Shown: positions 38,865 to 48,766 of the stretch, in pieces
Numbering within the stretch: position 1 is the stretch's first letter
Layout of the letters: each line of letters opens with the position of its first letter
NCBI GenBank assembly: GCA_937625935.1
Contig: OW569369.1
Span: 1 to 64,000, forward strand
Direction of reading: 5' to 3'
Length of the DNA stretch: 64,000 nt
DNA from: Tetramitus jugosus
Lineage: Eukaryota > Heterolobosea > Eutetramitea > Acrasida > Vahlkampfiidae
Translations under genes and position numbers: made by a program
Notes under the pieces: model-generated
Seen by the model: the letters and a program-made list of their open reading frames with translations, nothing else
What the model was told of the DNA's origin: nothing
The model's database searches: none

Positions 38865-39952
38865 ATGACAACACCATCCTCCCACCATCACTCTCATCAC
38901 TCTCATCACCACCACCACCATCACTCTAGTTCCCCTCAAGCACCTAGTATCGACAATGCACGAGCCAAGAGTGAAATGATTGAATATATTGTAAATAAGC
39001 GAGTCAAAAATTTGGATTATCTGAAACGAGTGCACGAAGGACATGTACTCTGGCTCAATATTGTAAAAATTCAAACATCTGACATTGAACGGTTCTATCA
39101 ACCACAGACACTACAAAAACGAGTTCAACAATGGTTCCATCTAGGCATGAGTATTGCACCATTGTTGAACAGTGAACATGGTTGGTGTTTTTTGAGAGCT
39201 TGTTCACAGCTAATGGAAGAGTATGAGTATCATTTTGCGAATGCAGCTGTTCAAGGAATGGTACGTACAAGTGATCTATACATATTGATCTATATATTGA
39301 TATGTATTGAGATATGCATTGATTGATTCGTTGATGGGTGATTTGAAAAAAATTTTATTGACCCATTCTTTTGTGTGTGTTTTCATTGTCTTATTATTAT
39401 TATTGGGTTTGGATCGTGTTTTCTAATGGATGATGAAATGATGAATGATGATTCTACATCTGTAAACAGAAAATATTGAAATCGATCAAATTTACGAGCT
39501 CTGATGAAGAAATGAGCAAACATGCGATCAAGCCATCGATTAACAAGGTTAGTGGCAACGTTGCGTACGAATTCTTGAAACTACCCAATATTCCTTGTAT
39601 TTTAGACTATACGCAGGTTGTTTATTCCCTGTGTGATATCCTGACGTTGGTTTATCAGAAAATGATGGATGATTCTTCAATGCAGTTCTGTGAAGCTGTT
39701 TTGAAGCTCGATTCACGATTCAAGCATCACTTTTTCGGCCTCATTAGCAGAGATTTAAACACGTTGGCTACTTATGTTGCCAAGAGTCGATTATCACTTG
39801 TTGAAGCTCTGTTCACAAGTTCCTATCCTCAAAAGCTGAATGAAGATGTTGTTCCCTATCTGGTGGCTCCATCCACGCCAAGCAAGAAACTGCATCTGTC
39901 AACAGAATTGGATGATGAAGTAGATGAGTGGGCAGAAGCATTCCCAGAGTGA
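38865..39952 (+). CDS. Conserved-looking protein of unknown function (two exons)
   Basis: Exon 1 38865-39260 and exon 2 39470-39952 flank a 209-nt intron (GTACGT...AACAG), phase 0; 292 residues. A His-rich N-terminus (about residues 5-24) precedes an all-helical region. Stretches such as MIEYIVNKRVKNLDYLKRVHEG, KHAIKPSINKVSGNVAYEFL, CILDYTQVVYSLCDILTLVY and LKLDSRFKHHFFGLISRDLN look strongly constrained and remind me of uncharacterised eukaryotic proteins, but I cannot name the family. No signal peptide or membrane helix. The acidic C-terminus ends in DDEVDEWAEAFPE. Confidence 0.75.
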
Positions 39953-40137
39953 CCATTGTCGATTCAATTCATCATCCATTCGATTGTATAAAAAACCAAA
40001 CAACAACAATTTTAAGTAAAAAACAAACTCGAATCATTCTGTCACAACCAACTGACGGTTTCTTCGTAAGAATCACCGACAAAACAACGGAGAAACGTAC
40101 AAAAAAAACCAACAACAAAACAACAATAACATTAAAA

Positions 40138-41037
40138 ATGACAGTTGCTATCATCAACAACAACACCAATGGTGATTCACAACCAACAATGATACTGAGA
40201 CGTAACCGTCCAGGAACCAAACGAAAAGACTTGTATAATTGGATCCATCAACAATCCAATGATTCTCAACACAGTATCAACAACAACAACAATGACATGA
40301 ATAACAATACGAATAGTGGTTTTGATAGTGTTGATAGCAGTAGTAGTAGTTCATCACGTACATCCTCCTCTCAAAGTCTCAATGATGATACATCGTCCAA
40401 TTTTGCCGTTCAAGAAATGATACAAACACAAATTCGATTGAATCCGTCCAAAGTCAAGAAAATTTTGGAACTTTCTCAAAACACCACCCTTCTCAACAAT
40501 AACAACAACAATGATGTCAATAATAATAATAATCATAGTGGTAATAATAATAGCTTGAATATTGATGAACAAGCATGGATCTATGAACACATGAGACAAT
40601 TCTTGTTGGAGCTCAATGGATTCATTCTGGCACATAAACAAGTGTGTACACATGAGACACAACCAGAGATGAAAATTACAGGTGCAAAATCAGGTGAAGA
40701 TTTGGTGTTTTTGTGCTCTGCGTTCACTCCACCACAACAAGTCAGTGCAATTGATTACATGGTGCACACTGTGCTGCAGTCGAGTCAAATTTTGAATAAT
40801 TTGAAATTGTTTCCCAATCGAATTTCGATATCGGAAAAGGGCATGAAGGAAATTAAGACGATGACGCGAAGAATTTATCGAATTTTTGCCTTTTCGTACT
40901 TTGTGCATCCAGAACAATTTTTCAAGTATGAATCCAAGACTCACTTGTGTGAACGATACACAAAGTTTTTGAAAATGTTTTCACTGATGCAAAAGAAGCA
41001 ATTTTTGATTCCTGATCAGGCTTTCAAAAAAAAGTAA
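40138..41037 (+). CDS. MOB4: MOB4/phocein-family protein
   Basis: Start placed at 40138, after an A/C-rich leader; the longer open frame from 39928 overlaps the previous gene. 299 residues. The first 120 residues are Asn/Ser-rich and disordered. The MOB domain follows, with MOB4-type text: CSAFTPPQQVSAIDYMVHTVLQ, LKLFPNRISISEKGMKEI, RRIYRIFAFSYFVHPEQFFKYE and LCERYTKFLKMFSLM. MOB4 is a core part of the STRIPAK phosphatase-kinase complex that acts in cell polarity, cytokinesis and vesicle traffic. It lacks the full Cys2-His2 zinc set typical of MOB1: His is present in the C-terminal part but the usual CxxxxCxxM pair is not obvious. Confidence 0.85.
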   Translation: MTVAIINNNTNGDSQPTMILRRNRPGTKRKDLYNWIHQQSNDSQHSINNNNNDMNNNTNSGFDSVDSSSSSSSRTSSSQSLNDDTSSNFAVQEMIQTQIRLNPSKVKKILELSQNTTLLNNNNNNDVNNNNNHSGNNNSLNIDEQAWIYEHMRQFLLELNGFILAHKQVCTHETQPEMKITGAKSGEDLVFLCSAFTPPQQVSAIDYMVHTVLQSSQILNNLKLFPNRISISEKGMKEIKTMTRRIYRIFAFSYFVHPEQFFKYESKTHLCERYTKFLKMFSLMQKKQFLIPDQAFKKK

Positions 41038-41243
41038 CAAGATTTCATGCCATGTTTTGTTGCTTGTCCTTTTTGTACACTAAGAATAAATACAGTCAAG
41101 TCTTGACCTAGCTGTCATTCATCACATGTATTTTCACTTTTGAGCTAATAAAGTTCATTTGCTTGGAAGCTCCAATGGTAGAACCGAAACACAAAAAACG
41201 GGAGTGTGCGGTCAAAAGTCAGTATCAAGTAAAGCCATCATAT

Positions 41244-41316
41244 GGCTCCTTAGCACAGGTGGCAGTGCGCTGTCCTAGTAAGACAGAGGTCACGAGTTCG
41301 AGTCTCGTAGGAGCCT
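41244..41316 (+). tRNA. tRNA-Thr (anticodon AGT)
   Basis: A full cloverleaf can be folded: acceptor GGCTCCT / AGGAGCC, D stem GCAC/GTGC, anticodon stem CTGTC/GACAG around loop CTAGTAA, and T stem ACGAG/CTCGT around TTCGAGT. The anticodon AGT reads ACU threonine codons after A-to-I editing. No intron. A run of T (from 41316) gives the RNA polymerase III terminator. Confidence 0.93.
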
Positions 41317-41320
41317 TTTT

Positions 41321-42014
41321 GTCAGCCGCTGTTTTCCCGCGGCTCATTGTCCGTAGATTTCCGAACGCGTGGTTGACGAGTGACATTCCGGGAAATCAGT
41401 TGATTTCATGCGAGCCTACCCAATCAGAAGGACAATTTGTGCTGTTACGCCACCGGTAAGTACAAGCAAGTTAGTACGACAACATACATATTCATCCTCC
41501 ACAGCACCAGCACCAACCAGTTAAACCTTGGTCGTTGTGATATTTCTTGCGAATCGAGAACGAGCAGCAACCCAAACGAACGAGACAAGAAACAAGCCCC
41601 AAAAAAACCAAAAAACCAAAAGCAGCAAACAATTTTTGTAGCCGACGCAGCAAACCCTCAACCACGCGGCTTTCTTCAAAAATCAAAAAAGCGCACACAC
41701 CACTCTGCCAAGCTCCACCAAACAGAACAAAGCCACAATCCAATCCATTCCCCCTACCGTTTTCACCTCAAACATCCAGGTGTCCAACCGCAACACCCAA
41801 ACTACCAACCACCAAACCACCAACCAATAACAACAATAGCAAATCCACTCAACTACCCAAAGCTTTCACTAACCACACAAAAACAACAAAAAAGCTCTCC
41901 CAATTCACAACAACAACATAGAAAAAAAATTATCCCAAAAACAAACAACCATAAAAATTTACCCTACCCCAACAAAACAAACTCAAGAAGCATACTAAGA
42001 ATCAATAAGACAAC
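41321..42014 (+). promoter_or_regulatory. Long A/C-rich leader upstream of the MAP kinase gene
   Basis: About 690 bases before the kinase start, with the last 450 extremely poor in T and G (CAA/AAC/CCA-rich). That composition removes stop codons and creates overlapping spurious frames (41437-42063 and 41547-41921). A/C-rich leaders of this kind precede most + strand genes here but are usually 50-100 bases. It is probably the promoter plus a long 5' UTR. No gene is seen. Confidence 0.45.
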
Positions 42015-43761
42015 ATGGATGACCAGAGCTACTGCAGTGAAATTGACACAGATGACGATATGATGAACGATGATAGTGGTGACATGGATGACGAAAATCA
42101 AATGAGCAACAGTCATCACTCCATGAGCTCACTCAACAATCACCCTAATCCTTCTCATCATCATCATCACAACAACAACAATAACAACAACATCATCATA
42201 GAAGAACAACAACAACAAAAACTCATATCATCATCAGTCACATCAACAGAGAGAGCTGAAGTCATTGAAGATGAAGAAGAACAACAACTCATTGAAGAAG
42301 AAGAAGGAGAGGCAGTAGAATATGATGAAGAAGCTCTCTATGCCTATGACATGGACAAGACGACTGAATTAGATACAGTGTATCTCACACATGACATTTC
42401 TGGTGATGTGTTTCGTCTACCCAAGCGATATCAAGTCGAGTATGTTATTATTATTTGATGTTGATGCAAAAAAAAGTGTTTTTTTTTTGATCATTTTTTT
42501 GTTTATATGGTTGTTGATGATGATGATGATTGACACACAATAAACATAAACACAACAATAGAGGTATATTGGGTAGAGGATCCTATGGTGTCGTTGCACG
42601 GTGTCACGACTCAAAATTGGATCGCAAGGTTGCGATAAAGAGAATTCGACCATCGGATCATGACAATGATTTTACAAAGATTGTACTGAGAGAGGTTCGA
42701 GTGTTGAAACACTTGGGTTATCATACAAACATTGTTGATTTGTATGATTTGATTGTACCACTAGATAATAATAATAACAACAACAACAACAACAATAGTA
42801 GTAATAACAATAGTAATGGAGGAACAGAGATTGGATCACCATCATCATCATCATCATCGTGGAAAGTACAAGAAATTTATGTGGTGATGGAGTACATGAG
42901 ATGTAGTTTGTTTACGTTGTTGCAGACACCGAGTGTGGACATTACGGAGGATCATGTCCGATATTTTATGTATAATTTATTGAAGGGACTAAAGTATATT
43001 CATAGCGCTGGTATTGTGCATAGAGATATCAAGGTATGTGTTTGTGTTTGAGAATGATGAGTGACTACTTGTTGTTCTTGTTATTTTTTTTATTGTTTGT
43101 TGCTGGAATTGTGTAACAAGGCTAATGTGCATATAATTTTGTTTAGCCTTCCAACATTTTGTTAAATCATGAAATGGAGGTCAAGTACTGTGATTTTGGG
43201 TTGGCTGTGGGATGTCAACAAGCAGAACCCATGCGTACCCTGTATGTCGTGACTCGGTACTATAGAGCACCAGAATTGTGTGCTCAGTATGTTCATTCTT
43301 CGTTCCCTGTGGATGTTTGGGCACTTGGTTGTATTTTGGCAGAGTTGTTGGGCAGAAGAATTCTGTTCACTGGAGACAGTTACATTACTCAACTCCAACA
43401 CATTTTCTATATTTTGGGATTTCCATCAGACTTGAATGATTTGAAGGGATCACAGTCGTTTGTACAGTATTCGGTAAAGCATTGGGGCGGCTACAAGGGC
43501 AAGCCTATGAGAGAGCTGTTCCCGAGGGCGAGTGAAGAAATTTTGGACTTGCTCAAAGATATGTTACATATTAATCCTGATAAGCGGTTAACAGTGGATC
43601 AGGCAATCGAGCACCCATGCTTCAAAATGTTACGAGAGATGGAAGATGAAACGATATGTGATTCACGATTTATTTTCAAGCTGCCTGATAATACGAGTCA
43701 ATCGGCCATACATGGAATGCTCAAACAAGAAGTGATAGATTATTATTACCACAAGAAATAA
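42015..43761 (+). CDS. MAP kinase-like protein kinase with TLY activation loop
   Basis: Three exons, 42015-42439, 42562-43033 and 43147-43761, with GTATGT...AG introns of 122 and 113 nt; 503 residues. An acidic, Asn/Gln/His-rich N-terminal extension of about 130 residues precedes the kinase domain: glycine loop GILGRGSYGVVA, Lys in KVAIKRI, an Asn-run insert between beta4 and beta5, MEYMRCSLFTLLQ hinge, catalytic HRDIK/PSNILLN (split by intron 2) and DFGLAV. The activation segment reads MRTLYVVTRYYRAPELC, so the dual-phosphorylation site is T330-L-Y332 rather than TEY, TGY or TPY. The CMGC insert (GRRILFTGDSY) and C-lobe are MAPK-like. Likely a nucleocytoplasmic signalling kinase; the partner MAPKK is unknown. 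Confidence 0.88.
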
Positions 43762-43807
43762 ATGATTGTTCACACAATATCTGAGTTGATATTCTCTCGA
43801 TTTACTT

Positions 43808-45265
43808 CTATGCGAACACTTGACTACGAACCTTCAGAAAGCCGAGCCATCGCATAGTGAAGAAGGAAGCAATGGTGTACTGCAAGGGTGTGAAAGGTAT
43901 CAAGCAGAGCCGCACAAAGGCATTCCTTAAGAATAAGTACTTTGGTTTTCTTCCAAGCATCATATTCATCTCTGCTCTGTGCACGACGGCTTGAGCTCTC
44001 TCCATTTGCTTCTTGTTGTATTGTTGGATCACAGTTCGAACACAAGTGGTTTTCTCAGTCAATATGGTGTGGAACGCGGTAGCCAATTCCCAGGCGTCCA
44101 ACCATCCTAAATTCATTCCTTGACCTCCCAATGGACTGCAAATATGAGCTGAATCTCCTGCCAACACAAACCTGCAGTGTTCATGGTCGTAGAACTGGTT
44201 CACTACGTATCCTTGGACTCCAAATGAGCTTATCATGGTATTCTCCTGTTGGGTGATATCATAGTGTGTTCTTTCTTGTACCAAGTCGCTCACCATTTGA
44301 ACAGATGGTTGTTTTACATAGTTGTCTGTTGAACAAACCCATCTTCTCATTCCTCCAGGCAATGGAAAACATTCAACTAGTCCTGTATCTGACAGGAATA
44401 TAGCTGCCTTCTTACCAAAGTGCGTATTGTCCTTGAAATCACCCATGAGGAATGTGTCACAATAGGGACTTCCCGTGTAAGAGACATTGGAACACTTTGA
44501 TCTCACGACACTCTTCTTTCCGTCACAACCAACAACGAAATGAGACGTCAATCGATGAACCACTTTACTTGGATCACTTTCTCTCTCAAAGGTCACATTG
44601 ACAAGGTTGGATTCTGAGTCGAAGACAACATCCTTCACGGAAACACCAGTATAAAACAAATCGTGGTTCGTTCCGTTTCTCTCATTGTACAACTTGACTT
44701 GATTTAATAGTGTATCCCTGAGCAAAGCTTCGGACAAGTGCTGCGGACAACTGAGAACAAAATTGAATGGTCCCTTGCACAAATCCAACCGTAAAGATCC
44801 AATCACGCGCTCAAAATGATTCCGTAGCGCAACGCCCTCGCGCACAACAACACTCACATCGCATAGCTTTTGCACCAACTCAGAATCAAGTTGATCAAAC
44901 AGCTCTAACGAAGGTGGGTGAATTCCAATGGCCTTTGAGTGCAAAGCAGAGCGATCACCACTGCTCACAACACCATGACTCTGATCAGAAACAATGTCCT
45001 TGTTACTGGGCAAGATGTCTACTCTCTGTTCAAGCACAATGGCATGAATGTTGAGTTGGAGAAGTCGACTCGCAAGTAGTAGACCAACAGGACCGCCTCC
45101 TACAATGACCACTTGACAAGAAACGGCACTGTCATGGTCAATGACATCACTCTTCTTTGTTGTCGAAGATTTTTGTAGTTTTCTTTTGAGTGATGTCACG
45201 AATAAAAAGAGTGAAAGAATGCACGCGATGATTGTGCACACCACAACGAGTGATGCGGGTATCAT
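43808..45265 (-). CDS. FAD-dependent monooxygenase (PheA/TfdB/UbiH-like)
   Basis: A 485-residue class A flavoprotein monooxygenase with an N-terminal membrane anchor (about residues 5-27). It shows the Rossmann dinucleotide motif VVIVGGGPVGLLLASRLL, the DG motif VVGCDGKKSVVR and the GD motif VLAGDSAHICSPLGGQGMNLG. These enzymes use NAD(P)H and O2 to hydroxylate aromatic or polyketide-like substrates. Its substrate cannot be read from sequence. No ubiquinone-pathway neighbours are present. Confidence 0.85.
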   Translation of the reverse strand: MIPASLVVVCTIIACILSLFLFVTSLKRKLQKSSTTKKSDVIDHDSAVSCQVVIVGGGPVGLLLASRLLQLNIHAIVLEQRVDILPSNKDIVSDQSHGVVSSGDRSALHSKAIGIHPPSLELFDQLDSELVQKLCDVSVVVREGVALRNHFERVIGSLRLDLCKGPFNFVLSCPQHLSEALLRDTLLNQVKLYNERNGTNHDLFYTGVSVKDVVFDSESNLVNVTFERESDPSKVVHRLTSHFVVGCDGKKSVVRSKCSNVSYTGSPYCDTFLMGDFKDNTHFGKKAAIFLSDTGLVECFPLPGGMRRWVCSTDNYVKQPSVQMVSDLVQERTHYDITQQENTMISSFGVQGYVVNQFYDHEHCRFVLAGDSAHICSPLGGQGMNLGWLDAWELATAFHTILTEKTTCVRTVIQQYNKKQMERAQAVVHRAEMNMMLGRKPKYLFLRNAFVRLCLIPFTPLQYTIASFFTMRWLGFLKVRSQVFA

Positions 45266-45339
45266 TTGCCACTAGGAGGGTTGTGTTTGTGTGGTAAAAT
45301 GCAAAAATCTTGTTGTTTTTTTGTTGTTTGATTGGAGGA

Positions 45340-47361
45340 TTACGAGGGTTTATTGTTGCTGGTTTTGGAAATATTAGCCCTGCGTTTCTTGTTGGATTTA
45401 TCCTTGTTACTTGTTTTGGTTGTGTCAGATGTTGATTTGTGTCCAGCAGCGAGAGCACCAAGGTTCTTTTCATCGATAACAACATAGGGCAAGCTGGTCG
45501 CCTTTTGAACACGCTCCAAAGTTTCCATTGCCTTCAGTGGAGTATCTGTATCGCTCATGCGCTTCCGTTTCATTTCTTCCATGTACTTCTTTCTCTGCTT
45601 TTCGAGCTTATTCTTTCCTGGTCCTTCACCGTGATACTTGTGTGACATGACTCTAAAGGTTTCCTTTGGAGTCATGATACGACCAAATTCATCTCGATAT
45701 TCAATCTTGATATCTGAGTCATCTGTATCATCGCTGTGAAGAACACCTCTCTGGTTCAATACCTTCTTGTCCTTGCTTCTTCCACCGTAGTCTTGCTGAT
45801 TAATGAATCCCTTTTGTTTGGCAAATGCCAAAGTAGCAGCTAGACCAGTTGCGACGATTGGTTCTTCCACTACATCAACGTGATCTTCAGTCTTTATGTC
45901 AATAGTGCTAAAGGAGGCACTAGATGGTACAATGGGTTCATCCTCCTCATCCACATCTCTAGAACTCCTTACATTTGCCCGTATATTCTTTTTCTTGATA
46001 GAGGGTAGTGAGGATGGAGGAGGCATTGAATGATTGGTCGAGGGTTCAGTAGATCCCTCTTCTTCAGTCTTCACAACTGGACGAGGCAAAATTGGAGTGA
46101 TCTGTTCATTGCTCCTGAATTCCTCCTCTTCCTCTGTTTTGATATTGATGTGGCGAACAAATTCAGTCGTTGCATCAAATGTGACAGTGTTCAGTGGTTC
46201 TTCCTTGATCTGTGATTGTTCCTCCTGTTCGAATAACCTCATATTTTCAGCAACAATCTCGTCTGCTTTCATGGATCTTGTAGGTTGTCTAATCAGAGGT
46301 ATCGTCTCATCATCGTCAATAATATTCACAGTTGACACCTTTGCACGATAGTTACGTGATCCATGGTGACCAGAAGCACTCGAAGAGCTGTTAATAGCAG
46401 GACTGCTCAATAGAGATTCGAGAACAGAAGATGATGAAGATGATTCAGACTGTGACTCCTGATCCTTGCTCTGGCGAATTTTTGCACTGCTCGCTCTCTT
46501 CTTTTTCTTTACTTTGACTTCCTTGCGCTCTATCGTTAATGGCGATTCTTCATTGGTCATGAAATCACTCGTCGCATTCTTTACAACTGTCTTGTCCAAA
46601 GAGTACACGGCAGCAGCAGAGGTCGATTCCTTGTCTTTCATGGCCAACTTTGCTCTCAACTTGTTCAATCGTTCATTCTGTGTTCGAGCACTCTCTTCAG
46701 CCGACGTGATTGTAAAGGATTTCTTGGGCTTGAACGTTTCATCATCGACAACTGAATTGTACTGCGGCAAAATGTGTTCATCACCATCGAGCAAGTTATC
46801 ATTCTCTAGTGCATCGATTGCGTCCAACACCTTGTTTCGTTTGAAGCTTCTCTGCTTATTCCACTGTTTTTTCTCTTGTTGAACCAGGTGAACATTTTCC
46901 AACTCGTCCTGAGCATCTTCGTCCAACACATTGGCATCTTTCAACGTTAAAATGACTTCTTCTGAGCCAAACATGCGTTGATCGTGATTAATCTTGAGTC
47001 CTACGAGATCTTTTGTTTCGTACTTTGGTTGATTCATCGACAGTGCTGCCTGTTCCAATTCTTCTTGCTCCAGTGCACGTTGTTCGGCCAATTTTTTTTC
47101 TCGTTCCAAATTTCGACTCTTGTTGACCCATGCCAATGCACTGTTATTGTTGTTATTGTTGTTGCTCTGCTGCTGAGTTTTTTGTTTCTTCTTTTGTGGT
47201 TCATCCGTGTTATTCGCATCATATTGTTCGTTATCATTGTCATCGTCTTCACCCAGTGATCGATACTGCTGTTGTTCACGATCTCTTCTGCGTTTTCTAG
47301 CAAGGGCGATGCGCTCGGACACGGTCATTGATTGTGTGTCATCAATGTTGTTTTGGGTCAT
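45340..47361 (-). CDS. SART1: SART1/Snu66 tri-snRNP protein
   Basis: A 673-residue, highly charged protein. The N-terminal part has MTVSERIALARKRRRDRE, ALAWVNKSRNLEREK and LVGLKINHDQRMFGSEEVILTLKDANVLDE, diagnostic of SART1. The C-terminal part has FGRIMTPKETFRVMSHKYHGEGPGKNKLEKQ and DTPLKAMETLERVQKATSLPYVVI, also family-specific. SART1 is a U4/U6.U5 tri-snRNP component needed before spliceosome activation, acting in the nucleus. The middle 300 residues are disordered, with several IKTEEE-type sumoylation-like motifs. It fits a genome that still has short GT-AG introns. Confidence 0.9.
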   Translation of the reverse strand: MTQNNIDDTQSMTVSERIALARKRRRDREQQQYRSLGEDDDNDNEQYDANNTDEPQKKKQKTQQQSNNNNNNNSALAWVNKSRNLEREKKLAEQRALEQEELEQAALSMNQPKYETKDLVGLKINHDQRMFGSEEVILTLKDANVLDEDAQDELENVHLVQQEKKQWNKQRSFKRNKVLDAIDALENDNLLDGDEHILPQYNSVVDDETFKPKKSFTITSAEESARTQNERLNKLRAKLAMKDKESTSAAAVYSLDKTVVKNATSDFMTNEESPLTIERKEVKVKKKKRASSAKIRQSKDQESQSESSSSSSVLESLLSSPAINSSSSASGHHGSRNYRAKVSTVNIIDDDETIPLIRQPTRSMKADEIVAENMRLFEQEEQSQIKEEPLNTVTFDATTEFVRHINIKTEEEEEFRSNEQITPILPRPVVKTEEEGSTEPSTNHSMPPPSSLPSIKKKNIRANVRSSRDVDEEDEPIVPSSASFSTIDIKTEDHVDVVEEPIVATGLAATLAFAKQKGFINQQDYGGRSKDKKVLNQRGVLHSDDTDDSDIKIEYRDEFGRIMTPKETFRVMSHKYHGEGPGKNKLEKQRKKYMEEMKRKRMSDTDTPLKAMETLERVQKATSLPYVVIDEKNLGALAAGHKSTSDTTKTSNKDKSNKKRRANISKTSNNKPS

Positions 47362-47518
47362 TTGTTTTCTTCACAGTGATGCTTACTTGTTGCTTTTCTG
47401 AAGAGAGATTGATCACGTTGCTGCTGTTGTTTCGTTTGTTTTGTTTTGCTGCTGGCCGAAGTGAAAACTTCATCCATTCAATTGAACAAATAAAGGAGCG
47501 GAGAATTCAAAAAACTTT

Positions 47519-48526
47519 TTACTTAACCAAATTCTTGTCTGGTACCTTTCCTTCGGCCTGGAACATATCCACACTCTCAAAGACAGATTGAGCAATGTTG
47601 AGAACAGCTTCGCGAGTGAAGAAAGCCTGGTGACTGGTTACAATCACATTTGGGAATGAAGTCAAGCGAGCCAATGTGTCATCATCGAATCCAGAATCAC
47701 TAAAATCTCTAAAGAAGAAGGCTCCTTCATTCTCGTAGACATCAATTGCTAGACCACCAATCTTGCGCTTCTTGAGAGCACCAATCACAGCCTTAGTATC
47801 AACGACAGCACCTCGAGAGGCATTAACCAACAAAACACCTGGTTTCATCATTCCCAATGCCTCTTCATTGATCAAATGCTGAGTCTCCTTTGTCAATGGG
47901 CAGTGCAATGTGATCACATCACTCTTTGCAAACAATTCCTTGATATCGGACACGTAGGTCACATTCTCCATCTGTTTCACTTCTGGATTCTCATACACAT
48001 CATAGGCCAACACCTTGCAACGGAATCCCTGAGAGAGAATACGGGTTACAATGGCTCCAATTTGACCCGTTCCAACCACACCAACAGTCTTTCCAAACAT
48101 GTCCATTCCCATCAATCCATTAATTGTAAAGTTACCGTCCCGAACACGATCGTGAGCCTTGTGAATCTTTCTGTTCAGTGTCATCATCAGAGCAACAGTG
48201 TACTCTGCAGTGGCATAGGGAGAATAGGCAGGAACACGAGCTACTGTGATTCCTCTCTTGGATGCTGCCTGGAGATCCACATTGTTGAATCCAGCACATC
48301 TGTTGCTCACGAGCTTTACACTCTCTGGCAAGTTGTCAATGGTTTGTTGATCGACTTGATCATTGACAAATGTACAAATGGCGTCACAACCTTGAGCCAA
48401 TGATGCTGTTTGTGAGTGGAGAGTCGTATCAAAGAATATGAGCTCATGCTTGTGAACGCTCTGGTTGGCACGTTCGGAAAGGTATTGACGATCGTAAGGT
48501 TGAGCGGAGAAGACTGCGATTTTCAT
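47519..48526 (-). CDS. ldhA: D-lactate dehydrogenase-type 2-hydroxyacid dehydrogenase
   Basis: Start at 48526 (MKIAVFSAQPYD), since upstream codons are low-complexity leader; 335 residues. It has VGVVGTGQIGAIV for NAD binding, the catalytic Arg in VNASRGAVVD, Glu in YENEG and His in TSHQAFFT, with FFFRDFSDSGFDDD matching bacterial fermentative LdhA. It should reduce pyruvate to D-lactate in the cytosol, regenerating NAD under low oxygen. The closest family by appearance is bacterial LdhA, so lateral transfer is likely, but the gene shares the codon style and leader of its neighbours. Confidence 0.9.
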   Translation of the reverse strand: MKIAVFSAQPYDRQYLSERANQSVHKHELIFFDTTLHSQTASLAQGCDAICTFVNDQVDQQTIDNLPESVKLVSNRCAGFNNVDLQAASKRGITVARVPAYSPYATAEYTVALMMTLNRKIHKAHDRVRDGNFTINGLMGMDMFGKTVGVVGTGQIGAIVTRILSQGFRCKVLAYDVYENPEVKQMENVTYVSDIKELFAKSDVITLHCPLTKETQHLINEEALGMMKPGVLLVNASRGAVVDTKAVIGALKKRKIGGLAIDVYENEGAFFFRDFSDSGFDDDTLARLTSFPNVIVTSHQAFFTREAVLNIAQSVFESVDMFQAEGKVPDKNLVK

Positions 48527-48766
48527 TGCTTTTGTTGGTGTTGGGGTTGATTGGTTATTTGTTAGATATGGTTGTAATTGGTTGTGCTTTGGTTGTTGTT
48601 TTTCATGGGTTTTGAACGAGATTCCAAGGTACACAGAGCAGCGGATCAATCGGGGAGACCAAATTTCGTTTCAACAGCCCAAAACGAATTTGTGTTTACG
48701 TTCATGATATTCGTCATTTCTCAACATTTCGGGACATCATAATGTCCTTGTGTGGAAGCGCGAAAA

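Noticed and set aside
41437-42063. 208-codon open frame upstream of the MAP kinase
   Set aside because: The stretch is so poor in T and G that stop codons are absent by chance. Overlapping frames are equally open, and it overlaps the kinase start.
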